This document shows positions 39,101-50,731 of a stretch of 64,000 nt of DNA, one piece after another. Both the position numbers and the translations under genes were made by a program. Location: NCBI GenBank assembly GCA_009617715.1, contig VTFK01000661.1:27813-91812 (forward strand). The letters run 5' to 3'. Positions within the stretch are counted from its first letter, which is position 1. The number at the start of each line of letters is the position of its first letter. A model generated the notes under the pieces. It worked only from the letters and a program-made list of their open reading frames with translations. It was not told where the DNA came from and ran no database searches. This stretch comes from Plectrocnemia conspersa (Eukaryota; Arthropoda; Insecta; Trichoptera; Polycentropodidae).

Positions 39101-41249
39101 AGCTAATTAACTCGCCAGAGTTTTGGTACTAAATACATATGTTAAGTATTGATTCAATATCTTTAACGATACTTTTCTCATTTTAAAAAAAAATATGAGT
39201 TGTCATTGTAGCAAATGATCAAGATTAGTAAGTATTATTGAAATAAAATTTTAAAGTGGTTGTATAAAATATTAAGATATAGCATGGAATAATATGAACA
39301 TGAAGATATGAGTCAAGATCTTTAGCTTTCCAATCATTCGTAGAAGTTGAATTTTATTTCATATTACTTATTAAACATTTATCACATAAAATTACTTAAA
39401 CAACAATGTTTTAAATATTAATGAACGAATTACACTTATTATATAAACTATATGTAGAAAGCAATGTATTATTTAAATCAGCCCATCCTTCTGAGCCATT
39501 GTCATTAAATGCATATTAAGTATGATCGCCGATTCAATCACAACTTGCATGCATTTCTTTAAACAGATAAAATGATTATATATTTAATACAAACCTAAGA
39601 AAGCATCTATTTGAGCCGCTAGTCCTTTCATTGCTTTTAAGAATATTGTAGGCAAGTTAAGCAAGCATGGATGTTGACTGGGATCGCATGCCTCTTCTTG
39701 AGTGATTGCAAACTTTAAAATAAAAATATGTATAATAGTTAAATATAAAAAATTATATACATATGTATATTTTTTAAATACTTGGAGAAACTGTGGAGTT
39801 TGACTTATTATTTGCGGTCTACATAGATCAACAGGATTGCCTATGGTATGTAGCATTCTATACCAGCTTTGTGATACATTTTCATAAGACATGTCAGATG
39901 GGATGAGATTGCTATCTTCATCGCCTGTAATATAATATAATATAATAGTTAAAAAATGTATAATTATGGGATATAGCAATATTTGGTGCTTACTTATATT
40001 GAGAGTTGGAAATAGGGGGCCGTACATATTGTACAGTAATTTTGCTGTAAGACACAGTGTAACGCGTGTCCATTGTTCGGTGAGAGCGGTGCGATGACGC
40101 CAGCGCATGGCGGACTCCCTCAAAGTCTTCCAAAGCGGTGGACTTGGAAAACATTTGTGACACGCTAGTACCCATACTTCAAATAAGACAGATAGGACTC
40201 TTTCGCAGAGCTGATCGGCGACGTCGTCTTTAACAGCCGGTGGAGCTAATAACGTGTCGTTGATAGCGAGAAGGAACGATAAAACTAAATACCAAGTTTC
40301 TTGCGATAGAGATGCGCGAGAACAGACTTGCTGTACACTTCTTAGCACACGGTGGCATAAAACTGCTTGTTTGTTTATTGTGTCTGTGCCTAAACGAAAG
40401 AAAAATATGTAACGTAGTCAAAAATGCTATAATAGAGCTGTTCAGAAAATTCTCGGAATCAGATAGATATTGTTTTCGGGTTTCTTGCAATTTATACATG
40501 TTTGTCAATTTGGTCTAGATAAGTAAATATCTATTTTGAATACTTTGACATTTTAATTTTTCTAATTCTTATTGCAAGCCGATTTTGAGAACTATTTGTA
40601 CAGCCTTCATGTTGTATGATTTATAAATGAGACAATTAAGGTATATAAAATTAGCACATATTCTTACCTAACATCTCTTGATATATAAATGGCAAGACTT
40701 GAAAATGAACAATATCGATCATTTCGACAGTGTTAAATTGATAAGATAAGTTGTTTTAGCAATACCAACCTTCACCAGGGCGTGGCACAAACAAATTATG
40801 CAGATGTTCAATTATACGTCTAGCATATCGTTCAGGTTCATTGAGAATAGGCGTCGGAATCGGGGGACCGGTAGACGAAAGCGACCCCGTCGATAGCGTA
40901 TTCGGCAATAAGGCAGAGAGCCATTCACAATATACAGTGACACAATCCCGCAGTGCATCCTGTTCCGTGAGAGGTAGAGATAGACCATAGCGGATCACTT
41001 CCATCACCCATTCTACCTGCATTTAAATAAAGTAAGTTGTCATATATAACCGTTGAACATTAGTTTTCAAATGTTAACCTCTTGATGCGTGTTCAGAGGC
41101 GGTGTATGCTCTGTGCGCGATTGTTGAGGCGGTGGCACCAATTGGCGCAACACTGCTAATGTCACGTCTCGACCTCCGCCCCGCAGAGCTCCCAAGACTC
41201 CATGTCCTGCTCCACTACCGAGAGTGATACAACTCCACTCTGCGTACAT
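31297..41249 (-). CDS. RALGAPB: RALGAPB, Ral GTPase-activating protein subunit beta
   Basis: Non-catalytic beta subunit of the RalGAP complex, which pairs with a catalytic alpha subunit to inactivate RalA/RalB. About 26 exons. Firm ones: 41249-41079, 41016-40770, 40389-39994, 39924-39782, 39712-39595, 38243-38082, 37723-37634, 37556-37434 and 37166-37092. Approximate ones start near 36333, 36053, 35779, 35323, 34457, 34156, 33876, 33712, 33549, 33391, 33137, 32933, 32756, 32479, 31900, 31742 and 31423. Landmarks in order: MYAEW start, [117 protein letters not shown] and [20 protein letters not shown] near the end. These match the vertebrate protein along its length, including the Rap-GAP-like C-terminal region. 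An upstream in-frame ATG (41336) exists; 41249 fits the family start. No frameshift was noticed in the parts I read closely. Confidence 0.93.
36131..36163. repeat. (TA)n microsatellite in a RALGAPB intron
   Basis: Uninterrupted TA dinucleotides followed by a short GTATATATA tail, between two RALGAPB exons. Confidence 0.9.
38655..38745. mobile_element. Solo hAT-like end in a RALGAPB intron
   Basis: CAGTCACCAACATTTTGGAC followed by CTCATGGACCACTA has the look of one terminus of a Charlie-type hAT element. No partner end or transposase is visible in the 1.3-kb intron, so this is a fragment. Low certainty. Confidence 0.35.
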
Positions 41250-42711
41250 TTGAGAGGCACCTCCGCTTACGGTGCGCTCCTGTTTTTCATAAAATATAAA
41301 AATATTATTAAATTGGGCATATTTTTTTTTTGTCATATTGCACAGGTGAAAATGTAGTATGGCAAGAAGTGCGAATTTTACCGTTATGTTTGAAAACTAC
41401 TGAGATATTACAGTATAAAGTATAGAAAATGTATAACATGGTAAACCTTATAGTTGACTTTGTTAAATACTCCCACATTCATAGGTATATCGTAAGCGCC
41501 AATTTCGGTCGCTGTTGTGTATTGACGGCTGTCAGTCGTATTTGCGTTTTAAAAACTTGCTTTGGTCATAAGTAAGATTTTTGCCGTCTATCTAATTACT
41601 CACAATCTATCGTAAGAGTATAATAAAAAATAATTACAAAACATTTAGTTATTGAATGGTATATATTTATTTTAAATTATAGGCTTTGATTTTTTTAAGT
41701 GAGACTAAGCATTTTTGCTACCGTATTAAATTAATAGCAATAAAAATAACAATATTTTTTTAAATATAAAAAAAGAAATCAAACATTAAAAATTACCATG
41801 TTTATTTTAAACCTTAGCTGCTATGATTTTTTTATAAGTAAAAACACATTGTATTATATTATTTTCAACATTCTATCATTATTTATTACATAAAATATTT
41901 AAAAAATCTTAAAAAATCTATTTGCATAATAATATAGTATGCAGTGCGTTTGTTTATTTAGCTGAACATGCAATCAGAGAAAGGGAGCATTCATATTTGA
42001 GAGTGAAATATACACTACTACCAAGAAACTGCAATGCGTAATATCAATTCTTAACCATATTTGGCAAACGGATGGTAGCATGTTAAGCCGCTGCAATAGT
42101 TTTTATTGAAGTTAGCTTATAAATCAATTAGTTACATGTTGGAAATTATATGACGTGAGTTATTGGCGGCTGACAAAGCACCACCGATCGTCGTCTTCAC
42201 GTCGCGGTCCGGCATAGAATGTGCTGTCCTACGCCGCCATCACGTGTTAGTAGAGTGCCGCCTAATTTTGGTTATATGGATGCAAAGGTATTCAGAGCGA
42301 CAAACGAAGCGGGAATAATGTCAGAGCGGCGGTTGAGAGCACGCTTAGCGTGTTATGTTGACATATGACAATGTTGCGAGCCCAACCAAATAAGTTGCCC
42401 TTAAAACACCCCGATAATGATAGGGAACTGCTGACATGCGAATGACAGAGCAACCAGTTGTACCGATCTTCAGCGTTACAGCAATAACAACACTATACGA
42501 TAACATTATTTCCAAGTGTACAAAATGATTCTAACCATCTGTATCTGTCAAAATAATTCTTACCATTTAATATAAATTCTAACCACAACCATATTAAAAT
42601 TCTGACCCAAAAAATACGAGCTTGCTTATTATATCAATTTCTTATTTCACATTTGGTCGTATTTTTTTTGTAATGGCAACATTTTGAGTATTGCCTGGTT
42701 TTGTCTTCGGC
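41250..42711. other. Intergenic region between divergent RALGAPB and mS38
   Basis: 1.46 kb. The start codons face away from each other, so promoters of both genes should lie here. A GC-richer stretch at about 42160-42480 includes gtgttagtagagtgccgcc, similar to a segment at 11692 upstream of PIGV, and may be a dispersed repeat and not a promoter. No gene seen. Confidence 0.45.
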
Positions 42712-43685
42712 ATGTCACTTATATTTCGCCGGTTTTTATCATCGGTGACGGCTTTGAAAGGTTCGTACACATCAATTTAGATAGTTTTAAAATCATTATA
42801 GAGTTCGCTAATGGTTTTATCAAATTAATTAACGATTTTTAAAATTAGGTTATATTATAACCAAACAGTTGACAGTAGTTAAAATACTATTCAAAATATA
42901 CATTTGTTATATAAGAATACATTTATTTTATAATATAATTTCACGATATTCGTATTTTCAGGCGGAGCAAATAGATGTAGCATTATTAATGTTTCTCATC
43001 ACTTGAAAGAGCACAATGGCTTGAGATTTCAGAATAACATTTTAAAAACTGCTTTTTTCGACCACAAAGAGTCTCCTAAAGCGACTTTTTTGACGAATCC
43101 AAATCTAAAAGTATATGAGCCGAGTATACAAAGAAAATCTATTTTGGACCTGCCGATAATACCAAATCCTTTTATGAACGAAATCATTAATAAAATATCT
43201 ATATTATATATTCCGAATGTCGATAATGCTGTGGAATGTCCCACAAGTCCAAATCAAGAAGAAAAACAAGCTGCGAGACTTATCATTATCAGAAGAAAAA
43301 AAATGAACAAGCACAAGTTGAAAAAGTTGCGTAAAAGACAGAGGTATCATATTTTAAAGGTACAGTTTTGTATATCTGTTTTGACAATGTATTATATTAT
43401 AATATAATATTATAATTTAAAAATTTTATTTTTAAGATTAATCAACGACGAGAAATCAAGAAAGAGAAATTGTTCCAAAACTTTTTAGCAGCAAAGGTGA
43501 AAGAAGCAGAGCAGTTTTCTCCACAAAAATATATTCAAGAGAAGCTTTACGCAGCTAATAACAAGCCTTTGAATAGATATTGGCGTGGAAAAAAGTTGCC
43601 GATGTTTATTATCAGACAATTGAGAGGTGTAGATCCCAGAATTAAATATAACTATATTCAGAAGACACAAGATGATCACTATTAG
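42712..43685 (+). CDS. AURKAIP1: Mitochondrial small-ribosomal-subunit protein mS38 (AURKAIP1-like)
   Basis: Member of the mS38 family (Aurora kinase A-interacting protein 1, yeast Cox24/QRI5), a component of the mitoribosomal small subunit. Three exons, 42712-42760, 42962-43359 and 43437-43685, give 231 residues. Exon 1 encodes MSLIFRRFLSSVTALK, an Arg/Ser-rich, acid-free start that fits a mitochondrial presequence. The family core spans the second junction: IIIRRKKMNKHKLKKLRKRQ, then RREIKKEKLFQNFLAAKVKE. Near the end is WRGKKLPMFIIRQLRG. The middle (residues 30-110) is poorly conserved, as is normal for this family. AATAAA lies at 43739-43744. The first exon is short and is inferred from phase and from its presequence character. 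Confidence 0.87.
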
Positions 43686-44728
43686 TCAGTCGAATGTGGT
43701 AGTGTTTTTGTTGTATTTGATTAGTTTTTAAGATCTTTAATAAATATTCGTAAATAGATTTCTTCTTTTATTTTATTAACTTCAATTCGGAATAAAGCTG
43801 TATACACCGGCATTAATTAGTTAGGAACCAATAGCTTGCTTTATTCAAGTCTAACAACACAATAAATGTACTCTGACATTAAGTATTTCGTTTTTGCTAT
43901 CTTCAATTTTATATATAATATACATATGTATATTAGGTTTTCCAATAAGATTACGATTCTTACGATTTAAAAAGAATATTACTGTAACAATTATATATAT
44001 GTATGTACAATATATACTAATAAGCTCATCTATTATGTATTTTAGTTCATTTTCAATAATAATTTTCTGTCAGCGATCAGGTAGATATTCGATTCCTTGC
44101 CAATAAAACTGTTGCACTTTTGACTCAAGCTAGTTTTCTAGTAAGTTATGTATTTCATTACCATCATTTAATATAATACAATGAAAATTGTTCGAAAACT
44201 AGTGGAAAATGTGTAAATATGAAAGTGGTAAATACAGTGGATGTTAGAGCATAATCTAACTCCTCAATGACTAATCTTGTGAGATTAGTGAAGTGCGGTG
44301 TTGTGCTGAACGAGCATTGACAATAAACTGCTGAATTGGTCGTCTTTGATGACCTACTCCAGAGAGTCATAAAATTTGTTTGTCTCAGGTATTGTGGGGT
44401 TCCTTTTAAGAAGTTCTCAGTATATTACTTCTTCCAAATATAGAATATAGGCGACGATAATAATAAGTAACAATAAATGCACTATTATAATTATGAAAAT
44501 TATGGAACACAAAAGAGGATTAGCTGCGGAGCCATATAATCTTGAGTGCATATTTTTCTCTATCTAGAATGTATATTCATAAAGGTTAAACACACATATA
44601 TATCAATATCGGTATTACAAAAAACAAAATGGGATTGCGATAATTATATAATACCTCAACACCAAGTTGAAAGAAAGAAAAAAATATATCATAAACGTAA
44701 AAGGTAAATGTTCATTAATATCTTAAAT

Positions 44729-44935
44729 TTATTCATTCTTTGAATTAAAATATGCTCTTAAAAAGGCCAGTTTATCAGTGCTGAAATCGTTCAATCTTGA
44801 TTGGATCTTCATGCAAATAAGTCCTGCTACAGAAAAAGCTCTTTCAGATTCAAAATTTGTTAGACTTATTATTATAACTTGAGAGTTTTCCGACTTGAAT
44901 TCGCACGAACTTTGACTTAAAGAAGGCCAACCTAA
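44729..44935 (-). pseudogene. hAT transposase C-terminal (dimerisation) fragment
   Basis: The minus strand reads ENSQVIIISLTNFESERAFS, then VAGLICMKIQSRL, then DKLAFLRAYFNSKNE and a stop. SERAFSVAGLI is the hallmark of the hAT (Ac/hobo) C-terminal dimerisation domain. Everything upstream is missing or replaced by the neighbouring inverted-repeat element at 44938, so this is a truncated, inactive copy of a different hAT lineage from those at 14.4 and 50.7 kb. Confidence 0.8.
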
Positions 44936-44937
44936 GA

Positions 44938-45222
44938 GCTGATTTACACGCTGCCAGTTGCTGGCATGTCAGCTGGAAGTTGACTGGAGGGTCACTGGCA
45001 TTCCAAATCACTGGCGCCGTACCGTTTACACAGTGCCAGCAACTGAAAGAATTAATGTTGAGAAAAAGTGCCACTCACCTTGCGCCAGTACGGCAGTGTG
45101 GTGGAGGGGAGAGCTGGCGCACCAGTAAACAAAAATATTTGTTCTGCTGAAGTTGCCAGCTGCTAGCATACCAGTGACGCATTGGCTTATCCAGTGACTG
45201 GCGTTAAGCGTTTATATGGTGT
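44938..45222. mobile_element. Putative MITE rich in CCAGT/ACTGG motifs
   Basis: The left end GAGCTGATTTACACGCTGCC, continuing AGTTGCTGGCATG, and the right end (reverse strand) AAACGCTTAACGCCAGTCAC, continuing TGG, form imperfect inverted ends. The interior is GC-richer than the flanks and carries many copies of CCAGT, CTGGC and their inverses. No coding sequence. Exact ends and target duplication are uncertain. Confidence 0.4.
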
Positions 45223-46625
45223 TAAAATATATAAAAATATTTTATGTTTGATAAAATATATAAAAATATTTTATTTAAAAACAGTTGCCTTTTACGAACG
45301 AATAGTGCGATATGATGTGCGTATATATACATACGTACCAGTGAAATATATTGTTTTTAAAAAGTGCATTTTGATACATGCTTAATTTATTAAAGGTTAA
45401 AAGTACTAGCGTTCTAAGTAGGCCCAAAGTAAATATCAAATTTGAGATGGAAAATAAGTATGGTGCATAGTTTATTTACCAAAACGTTCAAAATTAATTA
45501 TTGTAAGATAGTAAAGCATAGCATCAGTAGATAATTTCTATCAAAATCTATTTATATTAACCATTACTTACTAAGCCACAGACGCTCGCTCAATATTCAC
45601 CATAGTTACAGGACTTTGTAGAGCTTACGCTTATAGACAGAAACTTCAGTAATTCATATATTATGTACTGCTAACTTTCATACTGGCGTTTGTGCCGAAG
45701 GTAGAATTTGATTATATCTTCGATGAATATCTGACACAAGAAAAAGTTTAACCTGGTAAATACGTAATTCGATTGGGTACTTTGTATGAGTTGATTTTAT
45801 TATATCATGTAATAATTCATGCGATACTGTAGCAGAGATTCAGCAAAAATAAAAAAAAGTGAAATTATATTTGGGAGGAGTCAGAAATGTAAGGTTTAAT
45901 AGTTATTATTTATAAATTATAAATGTATGTATTATACATATAATTTTTATATTATACATATAATTTTTATATTATATGCTGCGCACTAGCCAATTCGAAC
46001 CTTATCGCAGAACAAACTTTTAGAGACAAATTCAGTTATAAAATTGACTGTCGCTGGAAAAAGGTCAAAAAAAAAAACTTTATATCAAGAACTATATATG
46101 TATGCTTCATTAAATAAATATACTTGAAAATTTAAGTTCTACTGTATATATAAAAATCTATCACCAGTGGATACTTTTAAAAAGAAATAGCTCATTGAGA
46201 AAACGGATATATATGTTCGAAACAATAGACAGCGGAACGAGCGCACAACAATGCCTTCTTTTACACAAGCTGCTGACGAAATAGCAAACATATATCTTGA
46301 TTATATAAATCGCGAGTTCCTAGTTTTTAACAAAACAATGTGATTATATACAGCCATTGAGCTAGCATTCTTGAGTGACCTCAAAGGATAATCCATTCGT
46401 GTTGCATTAAGTTTACAAAAAGGATCTGATTGGTAGAAGCTGCCGAAGACACTTCTTGACACATGAGACAAATTCGCGTGAAGGTAACTATGTCGCCGGT
46501 GTTACGCGTTTGTATCCATAGGTAATAATCCATTCGTGTCCTGTTTCTCGCTGGGAGCGTTGACGCTGTTCTGTCGCCGCATCGTTTAATTAATGGTGTA
46601 GAACGGTTACACCAATGGCGGGTAA

Positions 46626-46990
46626 TTGAATGGTGCGGTTTTCCATGAAACGTTGTACCAGGCAGGTGCATGGCCTTTACATGCACGAGGATATGAAGGC
46701 GGACGTGTTAGGTTAAATTTTCCGACAGCTGCAACACGTTTTGCAGCCGTTCCACTGCCAAGTATCGTTATCTGCCGTGCACGCGAAAAGCGATCTCGGA
46801 AGGGTACTTTGAAACTCGATATCCATTTTTATGAGGGCGCGGGGTAACACCCAACGAGCGACCGGAATGACTTTTATGGTGTTTGAGCCGATCGACGGAG
46901 ATTTTCTTCGATTTACCAACTTCAACGTGAAATGGAAGGTTTTATTTAATGGGCTAAATTTTAACATTTTCTATTACGCTTACACATCTC
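46626..46990. other. GC-richer head of the repeated block, unidentified
   Basis: About 365 bp with a much less A/T-rich composition than the rest of the block. Open frames exist on both strands (plus: NGAVFHETLYQAGAW, continuing PLHARGYEGGRVRL; minus: MDIEFQSTLPRSLFACTADN, continuing DTWQWNGC). The copy at 53271-53630 differs by small indels that break these frames in different places, so coding function is doubtful. It could be a remnant of a coding sequence within a transposon. No domain recognised. Confidence 0.4.
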
Positions 46991-48199
46991 TATCCACAAT
47001 TGCACATTATTTCTTCAATATTTAAAACTAGAGAAAATACCCGGCGTTGCTTGGACTCTCGAAGCTTTGTTATCTGGGGTACAAATTAATAATACCTCGA
47101 AGAGCAAGCAAATAATATTTGACCATAAGAAAGAAAGATGATTCAAACTTATTCTAGTAACTTGAGATAAAATAAGTTAAAAGCCACGTTTGGTGGTATT
47201 TTCGCCCTTAGCACAGCCAGTAAAAAAATTGTCACCTCAATAACATTTGCTAGCAATATTTTTTGACGCAAAACCTAGATCGATCTTTGTTACGATTTAA
47301 TATAATTATAGCTTTAAGTTTTAAAGCAAATTGTTTAGCGGCTGTCCAGATGGTTCCAAAGAATCTAGGAAGTCAGTGGGGAAATTGTATTGTTTATTTG
47401 CTATCTAACAAAATATTTATATATACTATTAAACACCAATTCCCTTTTTTGATTGGTAACCGTATATAAAGTAGTATTTTTGTATACGTACACGAAAAGA
47501 AATTAAATATATGTTTCCCCGTTCAAAAAAATGATAATGTGCAATATTTAGATTCCTAGCTGTAGTATAAAACATACATTATGTAACTTTATATATAATA
47601 TGTAAGTTTGTATGTATATATTAAAGTTAGTGTTAAATTTTGATAAAGTATACAATGACTAGACAAAGTATGCACTAACTATAAGTTTTTGGTTAAAGCT
47701 TACAATGCTATATTTCGCGTATACTTTCAGTAGATAATGCATGCATCATATATGATTTACCTAGTGGGTGTGAGAACGTAGTACAGAAATGATCCTGTGA
47801 AGTATTACAACCCAGTGGGTGTGTGAATTTTCCGACGTGAGCTAATTACATTGTCAAACTTGCAAAAGCTTATGGTCATCATGCAATAATAATAATCACC
47901 AGTTATCGCACCCATAAAAATTCAAACCCTTGCAGGAAGTCAAGACTCGTGCCGGGGACAATACGTTCGATATTTAATCAATTGTTATTGTTCTTTAACG
48001 ATCGCCAGAATAGTTAAACCTGGAGCTGGTTCCTTCGATGAGCGTTAACATTTTAAAGGTGTGTTTTCGAAGATGACACGATTGGTTCTTAATTATATTC
48101 GCCAGTGATTCGTTAAAGCTTTCTCAAATGATCGATATAAAATAAGTGATACTTAAGTCACATCGGCAGAGAATTGGTAGCACATCGGGATATCGTCAC

Positions 48200-48222
48200 A
48201 AGAGAGAGAGAGAGAAAGAAGA
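48200..48222. repeat. (GA)n tract in repeat block copy 1
   Basis: Short run of GA dinucleotides followed by AAAGAAGAGA. The equivalent tract in copy 2 lies at about 54840-54860 with the same length by eye. Confidence 0.7.
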
Positions 48223-50731
48223 GAATTGAGACTCACACGAGCAGAGCACATCAAGACGCCTGACACAAGCGAAGAGAAAAACATCGACTACACCTGGACA
48301 AACGATTGCCACTCTAGCGAAGACTCGGACTTCCATGGCCTATTATTTAATCTCCATCACCTGATACCGATATTTAATTTTCTATATATGTGGTAAATTA
48401 AAAATATCTTTAAAAATCAACAGTTTTCAGCTTTTCCAGCGTCTATCTGGTTACAAAGACACACTTCAAAACCCAAAATAATATTAATCATGTAAATATA
48501 TCTTATGGGACGAACCGTCCGAGAAGTTTAATGATCTGTATCTAGGTTACTACTGATGGTACCTGTTTTGCAGAAAGTAGGAGTGCCAAAAAAGTTCGTT
48601 TTGGATTTAAAAAAATATAAAATTAAATACACGTACTTTTATAATAGTAATGATTTAGGTTTGGTATTGATGTTATATGATATTTTATTGTTAGCTATCA
48701 AAATTTTCAGATATAATGAAAGCCTTATTAAAAATTAAATTGAAAAGTTAGTAAAATTAGCATTTACTTTATTTATACTAGAAATATTAACGTAGAAATA
48801 TTATCTTATTCTGTTCATTAAAGAAGACCGTTTCATTAACTTATCTTATAAAAAAATAAGCAAACACAATGCTAATTGTAGGGTAAAAAAATATATAATA
48901 TATACACATATTTTATAATATATTTGATATTTTCCAAAGTTTAATTATTTATTCTTCCGTTATAACCTGATAGGCGCAAGCCCAATGATTTACAACGGGG
49001 CAAAATCTGGAATAAAAGGCTAGGGCAATCAGACATAATTGAATACCACAAGTAAGTATATATTAAAACCACTAGACTGAGAGTCTGGAAATCGGTGACG
49101 TAGATATGTATTACTAATTATAAATTGTTATTTATATTATAATTTACCTTCTTATATATTATTGTTCAAAGCTGCTTCCGGACGCGCTTACTTTAAAATT
49201 AAATATTCTACGTTATATTTTCTGCTTTGTAATTCGTATCGCTTTGTATGAACGGTGTATATAATAATACATGTAAACAAAAAAGAAATATATTTAATTT
49301 ATAATAATAAAAAAAAAAATTGAATTTGCTCGATTTATTTCCGTTGTTTCGACCAATGAAAAATAAGCATTCAAATATAAAACAAGATGGCCGACAGTAA
49401 CGTGACAACGCGACAATAATTTTCATTATTTTATCATGTGCGTTGTTCGACTTGACTAAATATAAATATTCGGATTGCAAATTAACTAGGCGTGTTATAA
49501 CTTTGAAAATTAAATATATATACATAATGTGTGTGAGGATTAGAAGAATACAATCATAAAACAAGCTTCGTGTTGAAATCTTAAAATTTTGAGTTCCGAG
49601 ACCGAAAAGTGAGTTTTTCCTTTTACAATATATAAACATTATCATTGCTTCCGATTTAATGCACATATTCGTTAGATTTGACTGAATATAATTACTCGAA
49701 TTGCAAATAAACCAGGTAGATCTCTGTAGTAAAAAGGTTGATTTAACCAGTAGTTAGAGCTTGTAAAATATTGCTACAGTTTTATTAATATGTTATTTTA
49801 TATTTTATAAATACATTATATGTCTCATATATCTAAGGTTTCTCTTAATTATAAACTCGTTTATCTAAGCGCAAAGTTTTGGTTCTAAAACTTTTTATTT
49901 TGATTTGACCATTGTCATTGAGTTGTTTGATTGTGTTTGGCTTGGCTTGAAATATCGACCCCACAGTTTTAAAGGGAAGCAAGTTGAAAAATCAAACGGA
50001 AAAGTAAAACAATGTTAGAAATTCATTTGTCTAGTTATTTATTTAAAAAATATTAATTGTGTTAAAATAACTCTTATTTTGTACATTAATTTTTTTTAAT
50101 ACTAAAATTATATTTTATGTTCTGTAATATTAATTATTATGAGTAGAAAAAAAGCATTTTAAAGATATTTTTTTAAGTAGAAAATCTGAGTAGTTTTGTA
50201 ATCATCCGAAATATGAAAAAGGGGGTAATGAATATATAAACCATTGAAATAAATAAAAAACAACGAAGGTCGACCTAATATGTGTTTTTCCACAGATAAG
50301 TATTTTTATTCTCGGCACTGTTTGCAATTCGAGAATCGGTACTTTGCTATATCATATAAATTTCCGAAATTCGAGATTTATATATAAATATCAAATATTT
50401 TTTTGTGGAAAATTAATTTTATGTACACTTTTATTTATATGAACATAAACAAGCATAACGTAACCCTGTAAACATGGTTTATTTTTGCTTTGTATTCTCA
50501 AAATTTCTGTGGAAACTTTTAAACAAATTAGGCCATTATGAAATCCCTGAAAATTAATTTCAGAATATTTTATAGAATTTTCATCAGCATTATATGTAAT
50601 TAGTATGCTATTAATTACACATCGATTACGTATTTATATGTTACATTAAACATAGCAAATTTTGTACAGGATTTTCACTCTTGAATTTTTTTACTTGTTG
50701 TTATAAAACATTTAATTCATCCAAACCAATG

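Larger units (their letters stand above)
43686..46522. other. Gene-poor region with hAT debris
   Basis: 2.8 kb after mS38. It contains a hAT transposase C-terminus (44729-44935) and an adjoining inverted-repeat element (about 44938-45222). At 46386-46402 lies GATAATCCATTCGTGT, a partial copy of the first bases of the repeated block that starts at 46523. No host gene is supported. Confidence 0.5.

Noticed and set aside
45182..45385. Possible small membrane protein on the plus strand
   Set aside because: It starts inside the putative MITE and is AT-driven; no conserved features.
49208..49666. 152-residue minus-strand open frame, repeated at 55925-56296
   Set aside because: It is low-complexity and rich in Phe, Ile, Tyr and Leu as expected for AT-rich DNA, with no family resemblance. 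The second copy is broken by run-length changes.
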